Of a DNA stretch of 42,681 nt, positions 24,173 through 35,800 are shown piece by piece. Position 1 is the stretch's first letter; the number at the start of each line of letters is the position of its first letter. Both the position numbers and the translations under genes were made by a program. The stretch is from Bacteroidales bacterium. GTDB taxonomy: Bacteria > Bacteroidota > Bacteroidia > Bacteroidales > P3. The stretch lies in contig JAFURZ010000018.1 in the NCBI GenBank assembly GCA_017480785.1, positions 1-42,681 on the forward strand, in the 5' to 3' direction. Under the pieces are notes generated by a model, which saw only the letters and a list, made by a program, of their open reading frames with translations, had not been told where the DNA came from and ran no database searches.

Positions 24173-24910
24173 TCAGCCCTCATTTTCCACTTGAGCCTCG
24201 GTCTTGCCAAAACGGCGTTGACGGCGTTGATAGTCGAGTACCGCGGCATAGAAGTCCTCATGGCGGAAGTCGGGCCACAGTTGCTCACTGAAATAGAATT
24301 CAGTGTATGCCATCTGCCACAACAGGAAGTTGGATACGCGCAACTCGCCACCCGTGCGTATGAGCAGGTCGGGGTCGGGGTAGTCGCGCGTGGTCAGGTA
24401 GCGACGCAGGGTCTCCTCGTCCACCTCCTCGGCTTTCAACCCTTCACGGCACACCTGCTTCAACGCCTCGGCTATCTCCCAGCGAGAGCTGTAACTCAGC
24501 GCGATGACAAGCGTCAGGGTACTGTTGCCGGCCGTCTGGTCCATACATTGCTGGAAGCGCTTGCGCGACCGCTCGGGAATACGGTTGAAATCGCCGATGG
24601 TGGCCAACCGCACTCCGTTCTCCATCAACATGGCGGTATTCTCTTCGATGGCGGTAATCAGCAACTCCATCAGCCCGTCCACCTCGGCCTGGGGACGGTT
24701 CCAGTTCTCGGTACTGAAAGTATAGAGGGTCAGGTATTTGACTCCAAGCTCTACCGCAGCTTCCACCGCCTGACGCACTGCCGTCAGTCCGTTGTGGTGC
24801 CCGAACAGGCGCTCCTGCTGCTGCTTCATCGCCCATCGGCCATTGCCGTCCATAATGATTGCCACATGCTGAGGCACGCGGCTACGGTCTATCTGTTCCA
24901 ATGTAGTCAT
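24173..24910 (-). CDS. uppS: Isoprenyl transferase / undecaprenyl diphosphate synthase
   Basis: A 245-residue cis-prenyltransferase. Signature elements: HVAIIMDGNGRWA with the catalytic Asp, the FGHHNG block, LTLYTFSTENWNRP, and DLLIRTGGELRVSNFLLWQM near the C-terminus (most relatives have RTSGE; here RTGGE). It condenses isopentenyl diphosphates onto farnesyl diphosphate to make the C55 lipid carrier used for peptidoglycan and for surface glycans such as those of the cluster at the left of this window. It starts 15 bases after the DUF6089 gene and is followed by bamA, a standard Bacteroidetes order. Confidence 0.96.
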   Translation of the reverse strand: MTTLEQIDRSRVPQHVAIIMDGNGRWAMKQQQERLFGHHNGLTAVRQAVEAAVELGVKYLTLYTFSTENWNRPQAEVDGLMELLITAIEENTAMLMENGVRLATIGDFNRIPERSRKRFQQCMDQTAGNSTLTLVIALSYSSRWEIAEALKQVCREGLKAEEVDEETLRRYLTTRDYPDPDLLIRTGGELRVSNFLLWQMAYTEFYFSEQLWPDFRHEDFYAAVLDYQRRQRRFGKTEAQVENEG

Positions 24911-24925
24911 CTTATTGAGGGTGTT

Positions 24926-25774
24926 TTAATTTCTACAACGTTTCGAGCGCATCCACCCGAAGAGCATGTTCAGATTCAAGCCCACCGAGAGGTTGAAGTA
25001 GCTGTACCAATCATCCAGAGAGTCGTCCCCACGCTTGATACCCACGGCGTTAGGCATGTCGCTTCGGTCGGCCAGCGCCGCGCTTTGGTTGCCATATTCG
25101 GCCGTCAGCAAATCCGCGCCCACGTAGGTCGTGCTCACATCGTCCAGGTAGTCGGTCCATGTCTTGCGGAAACCGTATTCGGCTGTCAGCGAGAAGTTCT
25201 TGCTCAACCGCCAGCGAACCCCCACACCGAACGGCATGGCCAGCTGGGTCAGCGGATAGGAGCGTCGGGAGGGATAAGTCGTCGTGCCTTGTCCCTCGGT
25301 GCACAGCGGTTGCAAGGCCACCCACGACGTGCTGCCGTCGGGAGCCTCGTACAGTGCCTCTGGGCCGAAATGGAACACCGCCACGCCGCCAAAAATATAT
25401 GGCGTCCACTGGCTCTCCGTGGCGCCCGGGCCAAAGGGGCGGAAGTTGAACTCCGCCAGCAGCGACCCCTCATAGATGCGCGAGCGGAACGACAGGTTGC
25501 GCCATTCCTGCCAGTCCTCCGAGGCCGACACCGTGCCGTAGCTGCCCCCGAGGCGCAACGACCACCGGTTGTCAAGCCGGCACCGCACACCGGCGCCGAA
25601 GCCGGCATGCACCTCGCCAAAGGCGCTCTGGTCGTTCAGGTCGCCCAAGTAGTTCATGCCGCCTCCCGTAAGCACCAACTCGCTGCGGCTCAACAGGTCG
25701 GTGCGTTGGGCCGTCGCCGTCAGCGACGCCAGCAGCAGCAATACTATGGCGCCGTGTTTTCTCACTCGTCCCAT
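24926..25774 (-). CDS. DUF6089-like outer-membrane beta-barrel protein
   Basis: A 282-residue protein with a signal peptide (GAIVLLLLASLTATAQ). The mature start LVLTGGGMNYLGDLND and the later strands (WTPYIFGGVAVFHFGPEALY and LAMPFGVGVRWRLSKNFSL) match the DUF6089 family of small Bacteroidetes barrels, which is usually encoded directly upstream of uppS and bamA as here. The role is unknown; the constant position suggests a part in outer-membrane biogenesis. Its start overlaps the DUF4837 gene by 13 bases, and its stop is 15 bases before uppS. Confidence 0.85.
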   Translation of the reverse strand: MGRVRKHGAIVLLLLASLTATAQRTDLLSRSELVLTGGGMNYLGDLNDQSAFGEVHAGFGAGVRCRLDNRWSLRLGGSYGTVSASEDWQEWRNLSFRSRIYEGSLLAEFNFRPFGPGATESQWTPYIFGGVAVFHFGPEALYEAPDGSTSWVALQPLCTEGQGTTTYPSRRSYPLTQLAMPFGVGVRWRLSKNFSLTAEYGFRKTWTDYLDDVSTTYVGADLLTAEYGNQSAALADRSDMPNAVGIKRGDDSLDDWYSYFNLSVGLNLNMLFGWMRSKRCRN

Positions 25775-26766
25775 CGAATTGAGTTACAGATGCCCTCCAC
25801 CTGCATCAGGTAGTCGCGCTTGTCGAAGCGGGGACAGTAGACGTAGCCCGTCACCTCGACAATCTGCCGTCCGTCGGGCGAGAGCAGCGTGTAGGTCACA
25901 AAGGGGCCACCCATGAAGTCGCCGAAGGTGCGCCAGAGGCCACGCGTCTCGATGCAATAGCTGCTGCCCTCGTAATCGACCTTGTTGTGCTCTATATCGA
26001 AGCGGCGTTCCGTCCCCATGTAGCTCCCCTCTGCGGGCCCCGGCACGTAATGTCTCATCATGGTGTCAAGCCGGTTGAGTATCTTTTCGGGAACAAACTG
26101 GTTCTCGTCACGGTAAGGCATCGTGTGGACCAGCACCCCAAGGCTGAAGTCCTTGGTCTCCTTATGAATCCAGGCAAACTCGGGGTCCTCCTCGGCAGTC
26201 TGCGCCCAGCGGAAGTCCTCGCTGAAGGTCATCCCGAAGCCGAACTTCTCCTTCACACGTTTCATCAATTCCACGTTGCGCACATTGTGGAAGGCGTTGA
26301 TAATGCGCTGATGCTCATCCTTGTATATTTCGCGCTTGATTACCTTCTCATAGCGGCGCAGGAGACTCTGCAGGGCGCTGTCGCTGCTGGCGGCGATGTC
26401 GACCATCGTCTGCGGCGCGGCCCACTTGTCGTGACTGATGTACACCTTGTCGGGGTTCTCCGGGTTGACATCGCACAGCACGATGTTGCGGTGCATGCGG
26501 AACATCTGCGTGTTATGCAGCGAGCTGACGGGGATGTTCACCAGGTCGAAGCGCGGCTCGGGCTGCGGCAAACCAGCCTGCGGCTCACGGAAGATGGAGT
26601 CGATAAGCGCCTTGCTGTCACCGCTGTAGGTTGCCTTGTCGGCCGCCAACAGCACCTCGCAGGTCTTCCCCGACGACGATTTCTTCATAATGGCTTCGTT
26701 CTGTCGCGAATGGCAGGCTGTGAGCAGCAGAAGTGCTGCAAACATGAATGTTACACCGTGTTTCAT
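25762..26766 (-). CDS. DUF4837 family lipoprotein
   Basis: A 334-residue lipoprotein: signal peptide ending LLLLTAC (Cys at about 18), then a Ser/Lys-rich linker and the DUF4837 body with SSSGKTCEVLLAADKATYSG, PEPRFDLVNIPVSSLHNTQM and, near the end, TRGLWRTFGDFMGGPFV. The last is characteristic of the family. Function unknown; the family is restricted to Bacteroidetes and often lies near uppS or bamA. It starts nine bases after the epimerase gene and overlaps the DUF6089 gene by 13 bases, so it is part of the same operon. Confidence 0.88.
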   Translation of the reverse strand: MKHGVTFMFAALLLLTACHSRQNEAIMKKSSSGKTCEVLLAADKATYSGDSKALIDSIFREPQAGLPQPEPRFDLVNIPVSSLHNTQMFRMHRNIVLCDVNPENPDKVYISHDKWAAPQTMVDIAASSDSALQSLLRRYEKVIKREIYKDEHQRIINAFHNVRNVELMKRVKEKFGFGMTFSEDFRWAQTAEEDPEFAWIHKETKDFSLGVLVHTMPYRDENQFVPEKILNRLDTMMRHYVPGPAEGSYMGTERRFDIEHNKVDYEGSSYCIETRGLWRTFGDFMGGPFVTYTLLSPDGRQIVEVTGYVYCPRFDKRDYLMQVEGICNSIRWDE

Positions 26767-26775
26767 ATTACTGTT

Positions 26776-27762
26776 TTATTTGTTTTCCCTTTCTTTTCTC
26801 CAGCCGTGGAAGTCGCGGATGGACTGTTCCAAATCCGTCTCCGGCAGCATTAACTCGTTGATTGCGCAGGTGTTGTCGTAATACTCCCGAACCATCAGCT
26901 GCCGCACGTTGCAGGTCGACAGCTCGGTGCGGATACCCAACCGACGCACGACGTCGCCCACCGCCCCGGCTGCGAGCAGCAAGCCGTCGGGCAGCGACAG
27001 CACCTTTTGCCGATAGCCCATCACCCGGGCCTGCATTTCGTACAACTCCTTGATAGTATGGTGCCCGTGACTGTTCACGGCTATGTATCGTTCTCCGTTG
27101 CGCCCCATCGTCAGGGCGTTGACCATGGCCGTCGCCACATCGCGCACATCGACAAACGCCTTGCCTCCCCGTGGGGCGAACATCAGTCGCTTGCCATAGC
27201 CAAGCAGTAGCATACGTCCTGACGAGGGTTTGGCGTCCATCGGACCCAGCATGAATCCCGGATTGACGATGACGATGTGCCAGTCGGGATGCTGCCCGGC
27301 AGCCTCGCGCAGGACGGACTCGCCATGCAGCTTGGACACAGCGTAGAGGCTCTTGTCAAAGGGGGGCCTCATCTCCTCTCGCTCGCAGGCCGGCCGCCCG
27401 GCGGTACCGTTCCCGATGGTATTGACTGTCGACGCATGGACCAACCGCCTGATTCCATGCCGGTTCATCGCATTCAACAACGTGTGGCACAGCTTGACGT
27501 TCACGTCGGCATAGTCCTCGTAGTGCAACAGACTCATATCGGTCACACCGGCACAATTGACGATGGCGTCGCAACCCTCGGCGGCTGCCAAAACCGTATC
27601 GTTGTCGGTGATGCTACCTTCAACCACAATAGAATCAGGCGGTTCCTGCACCAACGAGCGCCTGCGTCGGACCACAGCCACCACCCGGTGGCCCGTGTCC
27701 GACAATCGCTGCAGCACATTGTGCCCCAGCAACCCCGTAGCTCCGAGCAACAATACTTTCAT
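26776..27762 (-). CDS. NAD-dependent epimerase/dehydratase (extended SDR)
   Basis: From ATG 27762 this is a 328-residue extended short-chain dehydrogenase (an in-frame ATG at 27771 would add MCE). The Rossmann glycine motif is GATGLLGHNV, the active-site Ser lies in HASTVNTIG, and the Tyr-Lys pair in YAVSKLHGE. A later block, VDVRDVATAMVNAL, is the usual substrate-side helix. It resembles dihydroflavonol reductase or nucleotide-sugar epimerase-like proteins of Bacteroidetes. The substrate cannot be told; a sugar nucleotide or a sterol-like ketone are both possible. It is the first gene of the seven-gene minus-strand operon ending at 20339. Confidence 0.85.
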   Translation of the reverse strand: MKVLLLGATGLLGHNVLQRLSDTGHRVVAVVRRRRSLVQEPPDSIVVEGSITDNDTVLAAAEGCDAIVNCAGVTDMSLLHYEDYADVNVKLCHTLLNAMNRHGIRRLVHASTVNTIGNGTAGRPACEREEMRPPFDKSLYAVSKLHGESVLREAAGQHPDWHIVIVNPGFMLGPMDAKPSSGRMLLLGYGKRLMFAPRGGKAFVDVRDVATAMVNALTMGRNGERYIAVNSHGHHTIKELYEMQARVMGYRQKVLSLPDGLLLAAGAVGDVVRRLGIRTELSTCNVRQLMVREYYDNTCAINELMLPETDLEQSIRDFHGWRKERENK

Positions 27763-27863
27763 CTCACACATAACGCCATTCCTTCCTGTTTATTGTGTCC
27801 TATCTCCTTTTATTGCATCCGGACGGCCGGGGTGTTTCTCCGACTCCCATCAGGCAGTCCGAA

Positions 27864-28205
27864 AAAGGTCGTGCGCGATTTATTTATAGATTTTCCACCA
27901 AAAAAGTGACCCTACCCAGACGTCCGTCTGCCTCCGATTGCCATTCCGCACCATCCTCCTGCCCGTCGGAGCGAAAAATCATAACACATTGATTATCAAC
28001 AACTGCCCACACAAGAAAGAGGCAGACTAACCCTAATATACTGTGTATCAATACCGTCACTGCATCATCTCCGTAACAACTCCGACTCAACTCCGACTCA
28101 ACTCCGAGGATGGTCCGACTGCAGTCGGACAAAAGTCGGAGCAGCCACGGTGTTGAATCGGAGTATTCGGACAGGGTGTGCAGATTAAATCGCGCACGAC
28201 TTAAC
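27864..28205. repeat. MITE-like repeat, copy B (inverted ends, internal palindrome)
   Basis: The left end AAGGTCGTGCGCGATTTA (27865-27882) and right end TAAATCGCGCACGACTTA (28186-28203) are inverted repeats sharing a 15-base core. Inside, 28066-28130 matches 17786-17839 of copy A except for one extra 11-base unit of the ACTCCGACTCA type, and ends in the palindrome GTCCGACTGCAGTCGGAC (28113-28130). The rest of this gap holds no gene. Confidence 0.75.
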
Positions 28206-28227
28206 TTCCCGTCCTGAGGTACCAGAT

Positions 28228-28259
28228 AAAAAAAACAGACCACCCGTTAAGGTGGTCTG
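28228..28259 (-). terminator. Intrinsic terminator of the rpoBC operon
   Basis: On the minus strand a perfect 9-bp stem CAGACCACC / GGTGGTCTG with a 6-base loop (28236-28259) is followed by eight T (28228-28235). It lies 55 bases past the rpoC stop. Confidence 0.95.
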
Positions 28260-28314
28260 CCCATTATTAACCTTTAAATACAGAATGTTTCTTTCGTCCT
28301 AGAAAGGAGTCAGG

Positions 28315-31300
28315 TCAATTCTCCTTGGCGGCACTCATGGCGGGGGTGTTTCCGACGACGAGGTCTTGGTACTCGCGCATACCGGTACCCGCGGGAATGA
28401 GGTGTCCGACGATGACGTTTTCCTTCATGCCGACCAGGGTGTCGCGCTTGGCGTTGATGGCGGCCTCGGTGAGCACCTTGGTGGTTTCCTGGAAGGAGGC
28501 GGCGGAAATGAAGGACTTGGTCTGCAACGAAGCGCGGGTGATGCCCTGGAGCACCTGACGGCAGGTGGCGGGGTGGGCGTCGCGGGCGGTGACAAGTTTC
28601 TTGTCCTGACGGCGCAGGGCCGAATTCTCGTCGCGCAGCTCGCGGGCGGTGACAATCTGACCCACGGAGAGGTGCTCGCTGTCGCCGGCGTCCTCGACAA
28701 CCTTCATGCCGAAGATTTGGTCGTTGACATCGTTGAAGTCGAGCTTGTTGACCAAGTCGCCCTCGAGGAAGCGGGTGTCGCCCGGGTCGAGGATTTCGAC
28801 CTTGCGCATCATCTGACGCACAATGACCTCAAAGTGCTTGTCATTGATTTTCACACCCTGCAGACGGTAGACCTCCTGTACCTCGTTGACGATGTACTCC
28901 TGCACCTTCATCGGGCCCTTGATGGCGAGGATGTCGGCCGGGGTGATGGCGCCGTCGGAGAGCGGCGTACCGGCTTTGACATAGTCGCTGTCCTGAGCCA
29001 GAATCTGTTTGGAAGTGGGGATGAGGTAGGAGCGCTGCTCGCCGGTCTTGGAGGTGATGGTAATCTCACGGTTGCCGCGTTTGAGCTTCTTGGCAATGGA
29101 GACGATGCCGTCGATTTCGGCCACGATGGCGGGGTCGGACGGGTTGCGGGCCTCGAAGAGCTCGGTGACGCGGGGCAGACCGCCCGTGATGTCGCCGGCC
29201 TTGCCGAAGGAACGCGGAATCTTGACCATGATGTCGCCGGCCATGAGGGTCTGACCCTGCTCGACGCCGATGTGAGCACCCACAGGAAGGTCGTAGACTT
29301 TGAGGATGTTGCCCTCGTCGTCGACGATGTTGAGGGTGGGGTTCTTGGTGCGCTGGCGGCTCTCGATGACGACCTTGTCCTGGAGACCCGTCTGGGCGTC
29401 GCTCTCGACGCGGTAGGTGATGTTCTCGATGACATTCTCGAAGGACACCTTACCAGCCACGTCACTGATGATGACGGCATTGTAGGGGTCCCATTCGGCG
29501 ATGAGGTCGCCCTTCTTCAGCATCTCGCCGGTGGCTTTGTAGAGCTTGGCGCCATAGGGGAGGAGCGAAGAGAAGAGCGTGATGTCGGTATTGGGGTCGA
29601 CAATGCGCATCTCGGCCGAACGACCCATGACGACATTGTAACTGTCGCCGTTGGCGTCGGTGTAGGGGATGGCACGGAGCTCGTCGATGACGAGGCGGCC
29701 TTCGTACTTAGCCTGGAGGCTGGAGGTGGTACCGATGTTGCCACCGGCCACACCGCCGACGTGGAAGGTACGCAGGGTGAGCTGTGTACCAGGCTCGCCG
29801 ATGGCCTGGGCCGCGATGACGCCGACGGCCTCGCCCTTCTGCACCATCTTGCCGGTGGCAAGGTTGCGGCCATAGCACTTGGCGCAAACGCCGTGCTTGG
29901 ACTCGCAGGTGAGTACGGAGCGGATTTCGACCTCCTCGATGGGGGATTCCTCAATTTTCTTGCAGATTTCCTCGGTGAGCTCTTCGCCGGCGCGGGCGAT
30001 GAGTTCGCCGGTCTGGGGATGGTAGATGTCGTGGACCGATGTGCGACCGAGTATCTTCTCGCTGAGGCTCTGCACGATGTCCTCGCCTTTCTTGAGGGCG
30101 GTGGTGGGCAGGCCGCGGAGGGTGCCGCAGTCTTCCTCGTTGATGATGACGTCGTGGGCCACGTCGACCAGACGACGGGTGAGGTAACCGGCATCAGCCG
30201 TTTTCAAGGCGGTATCGGCCAGACCCTTACGGGCGCCGTGAGTGGAGATGAAGTACTCGAGCACGGAAAGGCCTTCCTTGAAGTTGGAAATGATGGGGTT
30301 CTCGATAATCTCGTTGCCCGAGGCACCGGCTTTCTGGGGCTTGGCCATCAGGCCGCGCATGCCGGAGAGCTGACGAATCTGCTCCTTGCTACCACGAGCA
30401 CCCGAGTCGTACATCATGAATATGGGGTTGAAACCTTGGTTGTCGGCCTTGAGCTGCTTCATCAGCGTCTCGGTGAGCTGGTTGTTAGTGTTGGTCCAGA
30501 TGTCAATGACGTGGTTGTAACGCTCGTTGTTGGTGATAAGACCCATGGCATACTGGGACATAACCTCTTCGACTTCCTCGTTGGCCTTCTCGATGAGGGT
30601 CTCTTTCTCGGCGGGGATGATGACGTCGCCCAGGTTGAAGGAGAGGCCGCCGCGGAATGCCTGACGGTAACCCATGTCCTTGATGTCGTCAAGGAAGCTG
30701 GCGGTAACGGCGTTGCCACACTCGGTGAAGATGTCGCCGATGATGTCGCGGAGCGACTTCTTGCCCATCACCTGGTTGATGTAACCATACTGGCTGGGGA
30801 CCACCTGGTTAAAGATGACGCGACCCACAGTGGTGCGCAGACGCGTGGTCTTGATGTAGTGCCCGTTGGCATCGACGATGACATTGCCGTCGATATCGCG
30901 CTTGACCTCGTATTCGGTGCGGCTGTGAAGGGCGGTCTCGGCGGGAGTGCTGCAGTCGATATCGGTGAGCACCTTGCCGTTCTTGTCCTTGATGACCTCC
31001 ATGAAGGTCTTGTCGCTCTTGACGAAGGAGTATTCGGTATGTCCCTCGGGGACGGGCAGATTGACGCTGATGCAAGCGTTGAGGTCGACACGCTTCTCGT
31101 TGTAAGCGATGATGACCTCCTCGGGGGAATAGAAGCGCTGACCCTCGCCATGGACGGTTTCGTCGGCGGTGGTGTGGCGCGGCTTGGTCATGTAGTAAAG
31201 ACCCAGCACCATGTCCTGCGACGGCACGGTGATAGGAGCACCGTTGGCCGGGTTGAGGATGTTGTGGGTGGAGAGCATGAGCAACTGGGCCTCGAGGATG

Positions 31301-32790
31301 GCGGCATTGCCCATAGGCACGTGGACGGCCATCTGGTCGCCGTCGAAGTCGGCATTGAAACCGGTACACACCAGCGGGTGGAGGCGTATGGCCTTGCCCT
31401 CGACCAAGCGGGGCTGGAAGGCCTGGATACCCAGACGGTGCAGCGTAGGTGCACGGTTGAGCAGGATGGGGTGTCCCTTGAGGATATTTTCCAGGATTTC
31501 CCACACGACGGGCTCCTTGCGGTCGACAATCTTCTTGGCGCTCTTGACGGTTTTCACCAGTCCGCGCTCCAGGAGTTTGCGGATGACATAGGGTTTGAAC
31601 AGCTCGGCTGCCATGTCCTTGGGCAGACCGCACTCGTGCATACGCAGCTCGGGGCCGACAACGATGACCGAACGGCCGGAATAGTCGACACGCTTACCGA
31701 GCAGGTTCTGACGGAAGCGGCCCTGCTTGCCCTTGAGGGCATCGGAGAGCGACTTCAGGGCGCGGTTGCTGTCGGACTTGACGCTGGATACCTTGCGGCT
31801 ATTGTCGAAGAGAGAGTCGACAGCCTCTTGGAGCATGCGCTTCTCGTTGCGCATGATGACTTCAGGGGCTTTAATCTCGACCAGTCTCTTCAAACGGTTG
31901 TTGCGAATGATGACACGACGATAGAGTTCGTTGATGTCGGAGGTGGCAAAGCGGCCACCATCGAGCGGCACGAGAGGACGCAGGTCGGGAGGGATGACGG
32001 GAATGATGTTCATAATCATCCACTCGGGACGGTTGTCCATGCCACGAGCCTGCATGGCACGCTGCGACTCGCGGAACGATTCGATGACGTTCAGACGCTT
32101 GAGGGCATCTTGCTTACGGGCCACCGCGGTCTCGTGCGAGGCCTTGGCACGCAGCTCGTAGCTGAGCTTGTCGAGGTCAAGCTCGGAGAGAAGCTTGTAC
32201 AGGGCCTCGGCACCCATGCCGGCGATGAACTTGTTGGGGTCGCTGTCGGGCAACTGGGCGTTGTCCTCGGAGAGCGAATCCTGAATATAGTAGTATTCCT
32301 CCTCGGTGAGCAGGTCAAGCTTCTGCACGGGCATCTCGTTGAGCATGGCCTTGCCGGGCTGCAGCACGATATACTTCTCATAATAGATGACCTGGTCGAG
32401 TTTCTTGGAGGGGATATTGAGCAAGGTACCAATCTTGTTGGGCAACGAGCGGAAGAACCAGATGTGGGCAATGGGTACCACGAGTTCGATGTGACCCATG
32501 CGCTCACGACGGACCTTCTTCTCGGTGACCTCGACACCGCAACGGTCGCAGACAATACCCTTGTAGCGGATGCGTTTGTACTTGCCGCAATGGCACTCCC
32601 AATCGCGGGTAGGGCCAAAGATGCGCTCACAGAACAGTCCGTCGCGTTCGGGCTTATATGTGCGGTAGTTGACGGTTTCGGGTTTCGTCACCTCGCCATA
32701 GGAGCGGCGCTTGATGGATTCGGGCGACGCCAAGCTGATGGTGATGGAATTGAAATCGGTCTTTAACTGTGATTCTTGTTTAAAAGCCAT
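28315..32790 (-). CDS. rpoC: RNA polymerase subunit beta'
   Basis: A 1491-residue beta' subunit of the RNA polymerase core. The N-terminal zinc site has Cys66, Cys68, Cys81 and Cys84 (CHCGKY and CDRCG). The catalytic magnesium loop [12 protein letters not shown] lies near residue 478. A second zinc site, [13 protein letters not shown], lies near residue 960, followed by [13 protein letters not shown]. The protein is somewhat longer than the E. coli subunit (1407), as usual for Bacteroidetes. It follows rpoB by 28 bases and ends the operon before a strong terminator. The opposite strand carries very long open frames that are artefacts of codon bias. Confidence 0.99.
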   Translation of the reverse strand: MAFKQESQLKTDFNSITISLASPESIKRRSYGEVTKPETVNYRTYKPERDGLFCERIFGPTRDWECHCGKYKRIRYKGIVCDRCGVEVTEKKVRRERMGHIELVVPIAHIWFFRSLPNKIGTLLNIPSKKLDQVIYYEKYIVLQPGKAMLNEMPVQKLDLLTEEEYYYIQDSLSEDNAQLPDSDPNKFIAGMGAEALYKLLSELDLDKLSYELRAKASHETAVARKQDALKRLNVIESFRESQRAMQARGMDNRPEWMIMNIIPVIPPDLRPLVPLDGGRFATSDINELYRRVIIRNNRLKRLVEIKAPEVIMRNEKRMLQEAVDSLFDNSRKVSSVKSDSNRALKSLSDALKGKQGRFRQNLLGKRVDYSGRSVIVVGPELRMHECGLPKDMAAELFKPYVIRKLLERGLVKTVKSAKKIVDRKEPVVWEILENILKGHPILLNRAPTLHRLGIQAFQPRLVEGKAIRLHPLVCTGFNADFDGDQMAVHVPMGNAAILEAQLLMLSTHNILNPANGAPITVPSQDMVLGLYYMTKPRHTTADETVHGEGQRFYSPEEVIIAYNEKRVDLNACISVNLPVPEGHTEYSFVKSDKTFMEVIKDKNGKVLTDIDCSTPAETALHSRTEYEVKRDIDGNVIVDANGHYIKTTRLRTTVGRVIFNQVVPSQYGYINQVMGKKSLRDIIGDIFTECGNAVTASFLDDIKDMGYRQAFRGGLSFNLGDVIIPAEKETLIEKANEEVEEVMSQYAMGLITNNERYNHVIDIWTNTNNQLTETLMKQLKADNQGFNPIFMMYDSGARGSKEQIRQLSGMRGLMAKPQKAGASGNEIIENPIISNFKEGLSVLEYFISTHGARKGLADTALKTADAGYLTRRLVDVAHDVIINEEDCGTLRGLPTTALKKGEDIVQSLSEKILGRTSVHDIYHPQTGELIARAGEELTEEICKKIEESPIEEVEIRSVLTCESKHGVCAKCYGRNLATGKMVQKGEAVGVIAAQAIGEPGTQLTLRTFHVGGVAGGNIGTTSSLQAKYEGRLVIDELRAIPYTDANGDSYNVVMGRSAEMRIVDPNTDITLFSSLLPYGAKLYKATGEMLKKGDLIAEWDPYNAVIISDVAGKVSFENVIENITYRVESDAQTGLQDKVVIESRQRTKNPTLNIVDDEGNILKVYDLPVGAHIGVEQGQTLMAGDIMVKIPRSFGKAGDITGGLPRVTELFEARNPSDPAIVAEIDGIVSIAKKLKRGNREITITSKTGEQRSYLIPTSKQILAQDSDYVKAGTPLSDGAITPADILAIKGPMKVQEYIVNEVQEVYRLQGVKINDKHFEVIVRQMMRKVEILDPGDTRFLEGDLVNKLDFNDVNDQIFGMKVVEDAGDSEHLSVGQIVTARELRDENSALRRQDKKLVTARDAHPATCRQVLQGITRASLQTKSFISAASFQETTKVLTEAAINAKRDTLVGMKENVIVGHLIPAGTGMREYQDLVVGNTPAMSAAKEN

Positions 32791-32818
32791 GTTCTATTCT
32801 ACTTATACAACCAACAAA

Positions 32819-35800
32819 TTAATCAAACGTTACCTCAAGACCCAGTCCGCGGAGTTCGTGGACCAAGACGTTGAACGACTCGGGGATGCCGGGCACAGGC
32901 ATGTTGTCGCCTTTCACGATGGCCTCGTAGGCCTTGGCACGACCCATGACATCGTCGGACTTGACGGTAAGGACCTCCTGCAAGACATGCGATGCGCCGT
33001 AGGCTTCGAGGGCCCAGACCTCCATCTCACCGAAACGCTGGCCACCGAAATTGGCTTTACCGCCAAGGGGCTGCTGGGTGATGAGAGAGTAGGGACCGAT
33101 GGAGCGGGCATGCATCTTGTCGTCAATCATGTGATGCAGCTTGAGATAATAGATATAACCCACGGTGGCGGGCTGGTCGAAGCGGTCACCGGTCTCGCCG
33201 TCGTAGAGGTAGGTACGCCCGTTTTCAGGCAGACCGGCCTCACGCATGTAGCCGTTGATTTGCTCGAGGGTGGCACCGTCGAAGATGGGGGTCTTGAAAC
33301 GCTTGTTGAGTTTCTTGCCAGCCCACCCAAGGACGGTCTCGTAAATCTGACCCAGATTCATTCGCGAAGGCACGCCGAGGGGGTTGAGCACTATGTCGAC
33401 GGGGGTGCCATCAGCCAAGAACGGCATGTCCTCGGCACGCACAATCTTCGACACAATACCCTTGTTACCGTGACGGCCGGCCATCTTGTCACCGATGCGG
33501 AGCTTACGCTTCATGGCGATGTAGACCTTGGCCATCTGCACGATGCCGCTCGGCAAGTCGTCGCCCACAGTGAGGGCAAACTTGTTGCGGGTGAAACGGC
33601 CGTTGATTTCACGGTACTTGATGTTGTAGTTGTTCAGCAACTCCTTGATGAGGGCGTTGGTCTCCTTGTCAGTGGTCCACTTGTTGGGGCTGACTTCGGT
33701 ATAGTCGATAGTCTTCAGGGTCTTGGCCGAGAACTTGACTTTCTTCGGGATAAGTTCCTCACGATGGCTGGTGTAGACGCCATTGGATACTTTTCCGTTC
33801 AAGAGGATGAGCAGCCGCGAGATGAGCTTATCCTTCAGCTCCTCGCACTCAAAGCGATACTCTTCCTCGGGCTTGGCAAGCAGTTCTTTCTCACGGGCAC
33901 GCGCCTTGCGGTCGCGGATGACACGGGCGAAGAGCTTTTTGTCGATGACGACACCATGCAGCGACGGTGGCACCTTAAGCGAGGCATCCTTCACGTCACC
34001 GGCCTTGTCACCGAAGATGGCACGGAGCAGCTTCTCTTCTGGTGTGGGGTCGGACTCACCCTTCGGGGTAATCTTACCGATGAGGATATCGCCCTCATTG
34101 ACCTCGGCACCGATACGTATGATACCGTTTTCATCGAGGTCCTTGGTGGCATCATTACCCACATTGGGGATGTCGCGGGTGAGTTCCTCGTTGCCACGTT
34201 TCGTTTCGCGGACTTCCAGGGTGAACTCCTCGACATGAACCGAAGTGAAGATATCCTCACGCACCACGCGCTCAGAGATAACGACGGCATCCTCAAAGTT
34301 GTAGCCCTTCCAAGGCATGAAGGCAACCATCATGTTGCGGCCGAGGGCCAGTTCACCACCCTGGGTGGCGTAACCCTCGCAAAGCACTTGGCCTTTCTTG
34401 ACCTTGTCACCCTTCTTGACAATAGGACGAAGGTTGATGGCGGTGGAATGGTTGGTGCGCTGGTATTTGGTGAGCTTGTATTCCTTGACATCGTCGTCGA
34501 ACGACACAAGGCGTTCCTTCTCCGTGCGGTTGTGGCGGATGACGACCTTGGTGGAGTCGACGAACTCGACCACACCGTCGGCTTCTGCATTGAGCAGCAC
34601 ACGGCTGTCGTGAGCCACAGCCTCTTCAATACCGGTACCCACAATAGGTATCTCGGGATTGAGCAGGGGCACTGCCTGACGCATCATGTTCGAGCCCATC
34701 AGGGCACGGTTGGCATCGTCGTGCTCGAGGAACGGAATCAACGAAGCCGCTATGGAGGCAATCTGGTTGGATGCGATGTCTATAAGGTCTATCTCCTCGG
34801 GCGAGACAATGGGGAAGTCAGCCTGACGGCGGGCCTTCACACGGGCCTCGGTGATATGACCTTCCTCGTCCTGCGGAGTGGTGGCCTGAGCCACGGTCTT
34901 GTTCTCTTCGGCTTCAGCAGAGAGATAGATGGGGGCTTCGTTCAACTGTACCTGGCCATCGACCACACGCTGGTAGGGGGTCTCGATGAAGCCAAGCTCG
35001 TTTATCTTGGCATAGACGCAGAGCGACGATATGAGGCCGATGTTGGGACCTTCGGGAGTCTCAATCGTACAGAGGCGTCCGTAATGGGTGTAGTGGACGT
35101 CACGCACCTCGAAACCTGCACGCTCACGTGAAAGACCACCAGGACCGAGAGCCGAAATACGGCGCTTGTGGGTCAACTCAGCCAGAGGATTGGTCTGGTC
35201 CATGAACTGGCTCAGCTGGTTGGTACCGAAGAACGAGTTAATGACCGACGAGAGCGTCTTGGCGTTAATCAGTTCTGTCGGGGTGAAGACCTCGTTATCA
35301 CGCACATTCATGCGCTCACGGATGGTGCGCGACATACGGGCAAGACCCACGCCAAACTGGTTGGAGAGCTGCTCGCCGACGGTGCGGATACGGCGGTTCG
35401 ACAAGTGGTCGATATCGTCCACCTCTGCCTTCTGGTTGATGAGTTCAACCAGGTATTTGATGATTGATGTAATATCCTCCTTTGTCAGCACACGGACATT
35501 GTCGGCTACATCAAGGTTTAGTTTCGTATTAATTCTGTAGCGACCCACATCGCCCAGATCGTAGCGCTTCTCAGAGAAGAAGAGCTTTTCAATGATGCTG
35601 CGGGCGGTTTCCTCGTCTGGCGGCTCGGCATTGCGGAGCTGACGATAGATGTACTCGCAGGCCTCCTTGGCGTTATTGGCGGTATCCTTCTTGAGGGTGT
35701 TGTAGATGACAGAGTAGTCGATGCCATTCACATCCTCGGCCTTAATCAAGATAGACTTGATGTCGAGTTCGAGAATCTTGTTGATATGTTCCTCCGTGAG

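Noticed and set aside
28366-32766. A 1466-codon open frame on the plus strand, antisense to rpoC
   Set aside because: It mirrors the rpoC codons exactly, has no recognisable domain, and results from G+C-rich third positions that avoid stops on the opposite strand.
32711-35131. An 806-codon plus-strand open frame antisense to rpoB, and a similar 447-codon one at 14758-16101
   Set aside because: Both are shadows of real minus-strand genes with clear homology (rpoB and the barrel protein) and have no promoter or domain.
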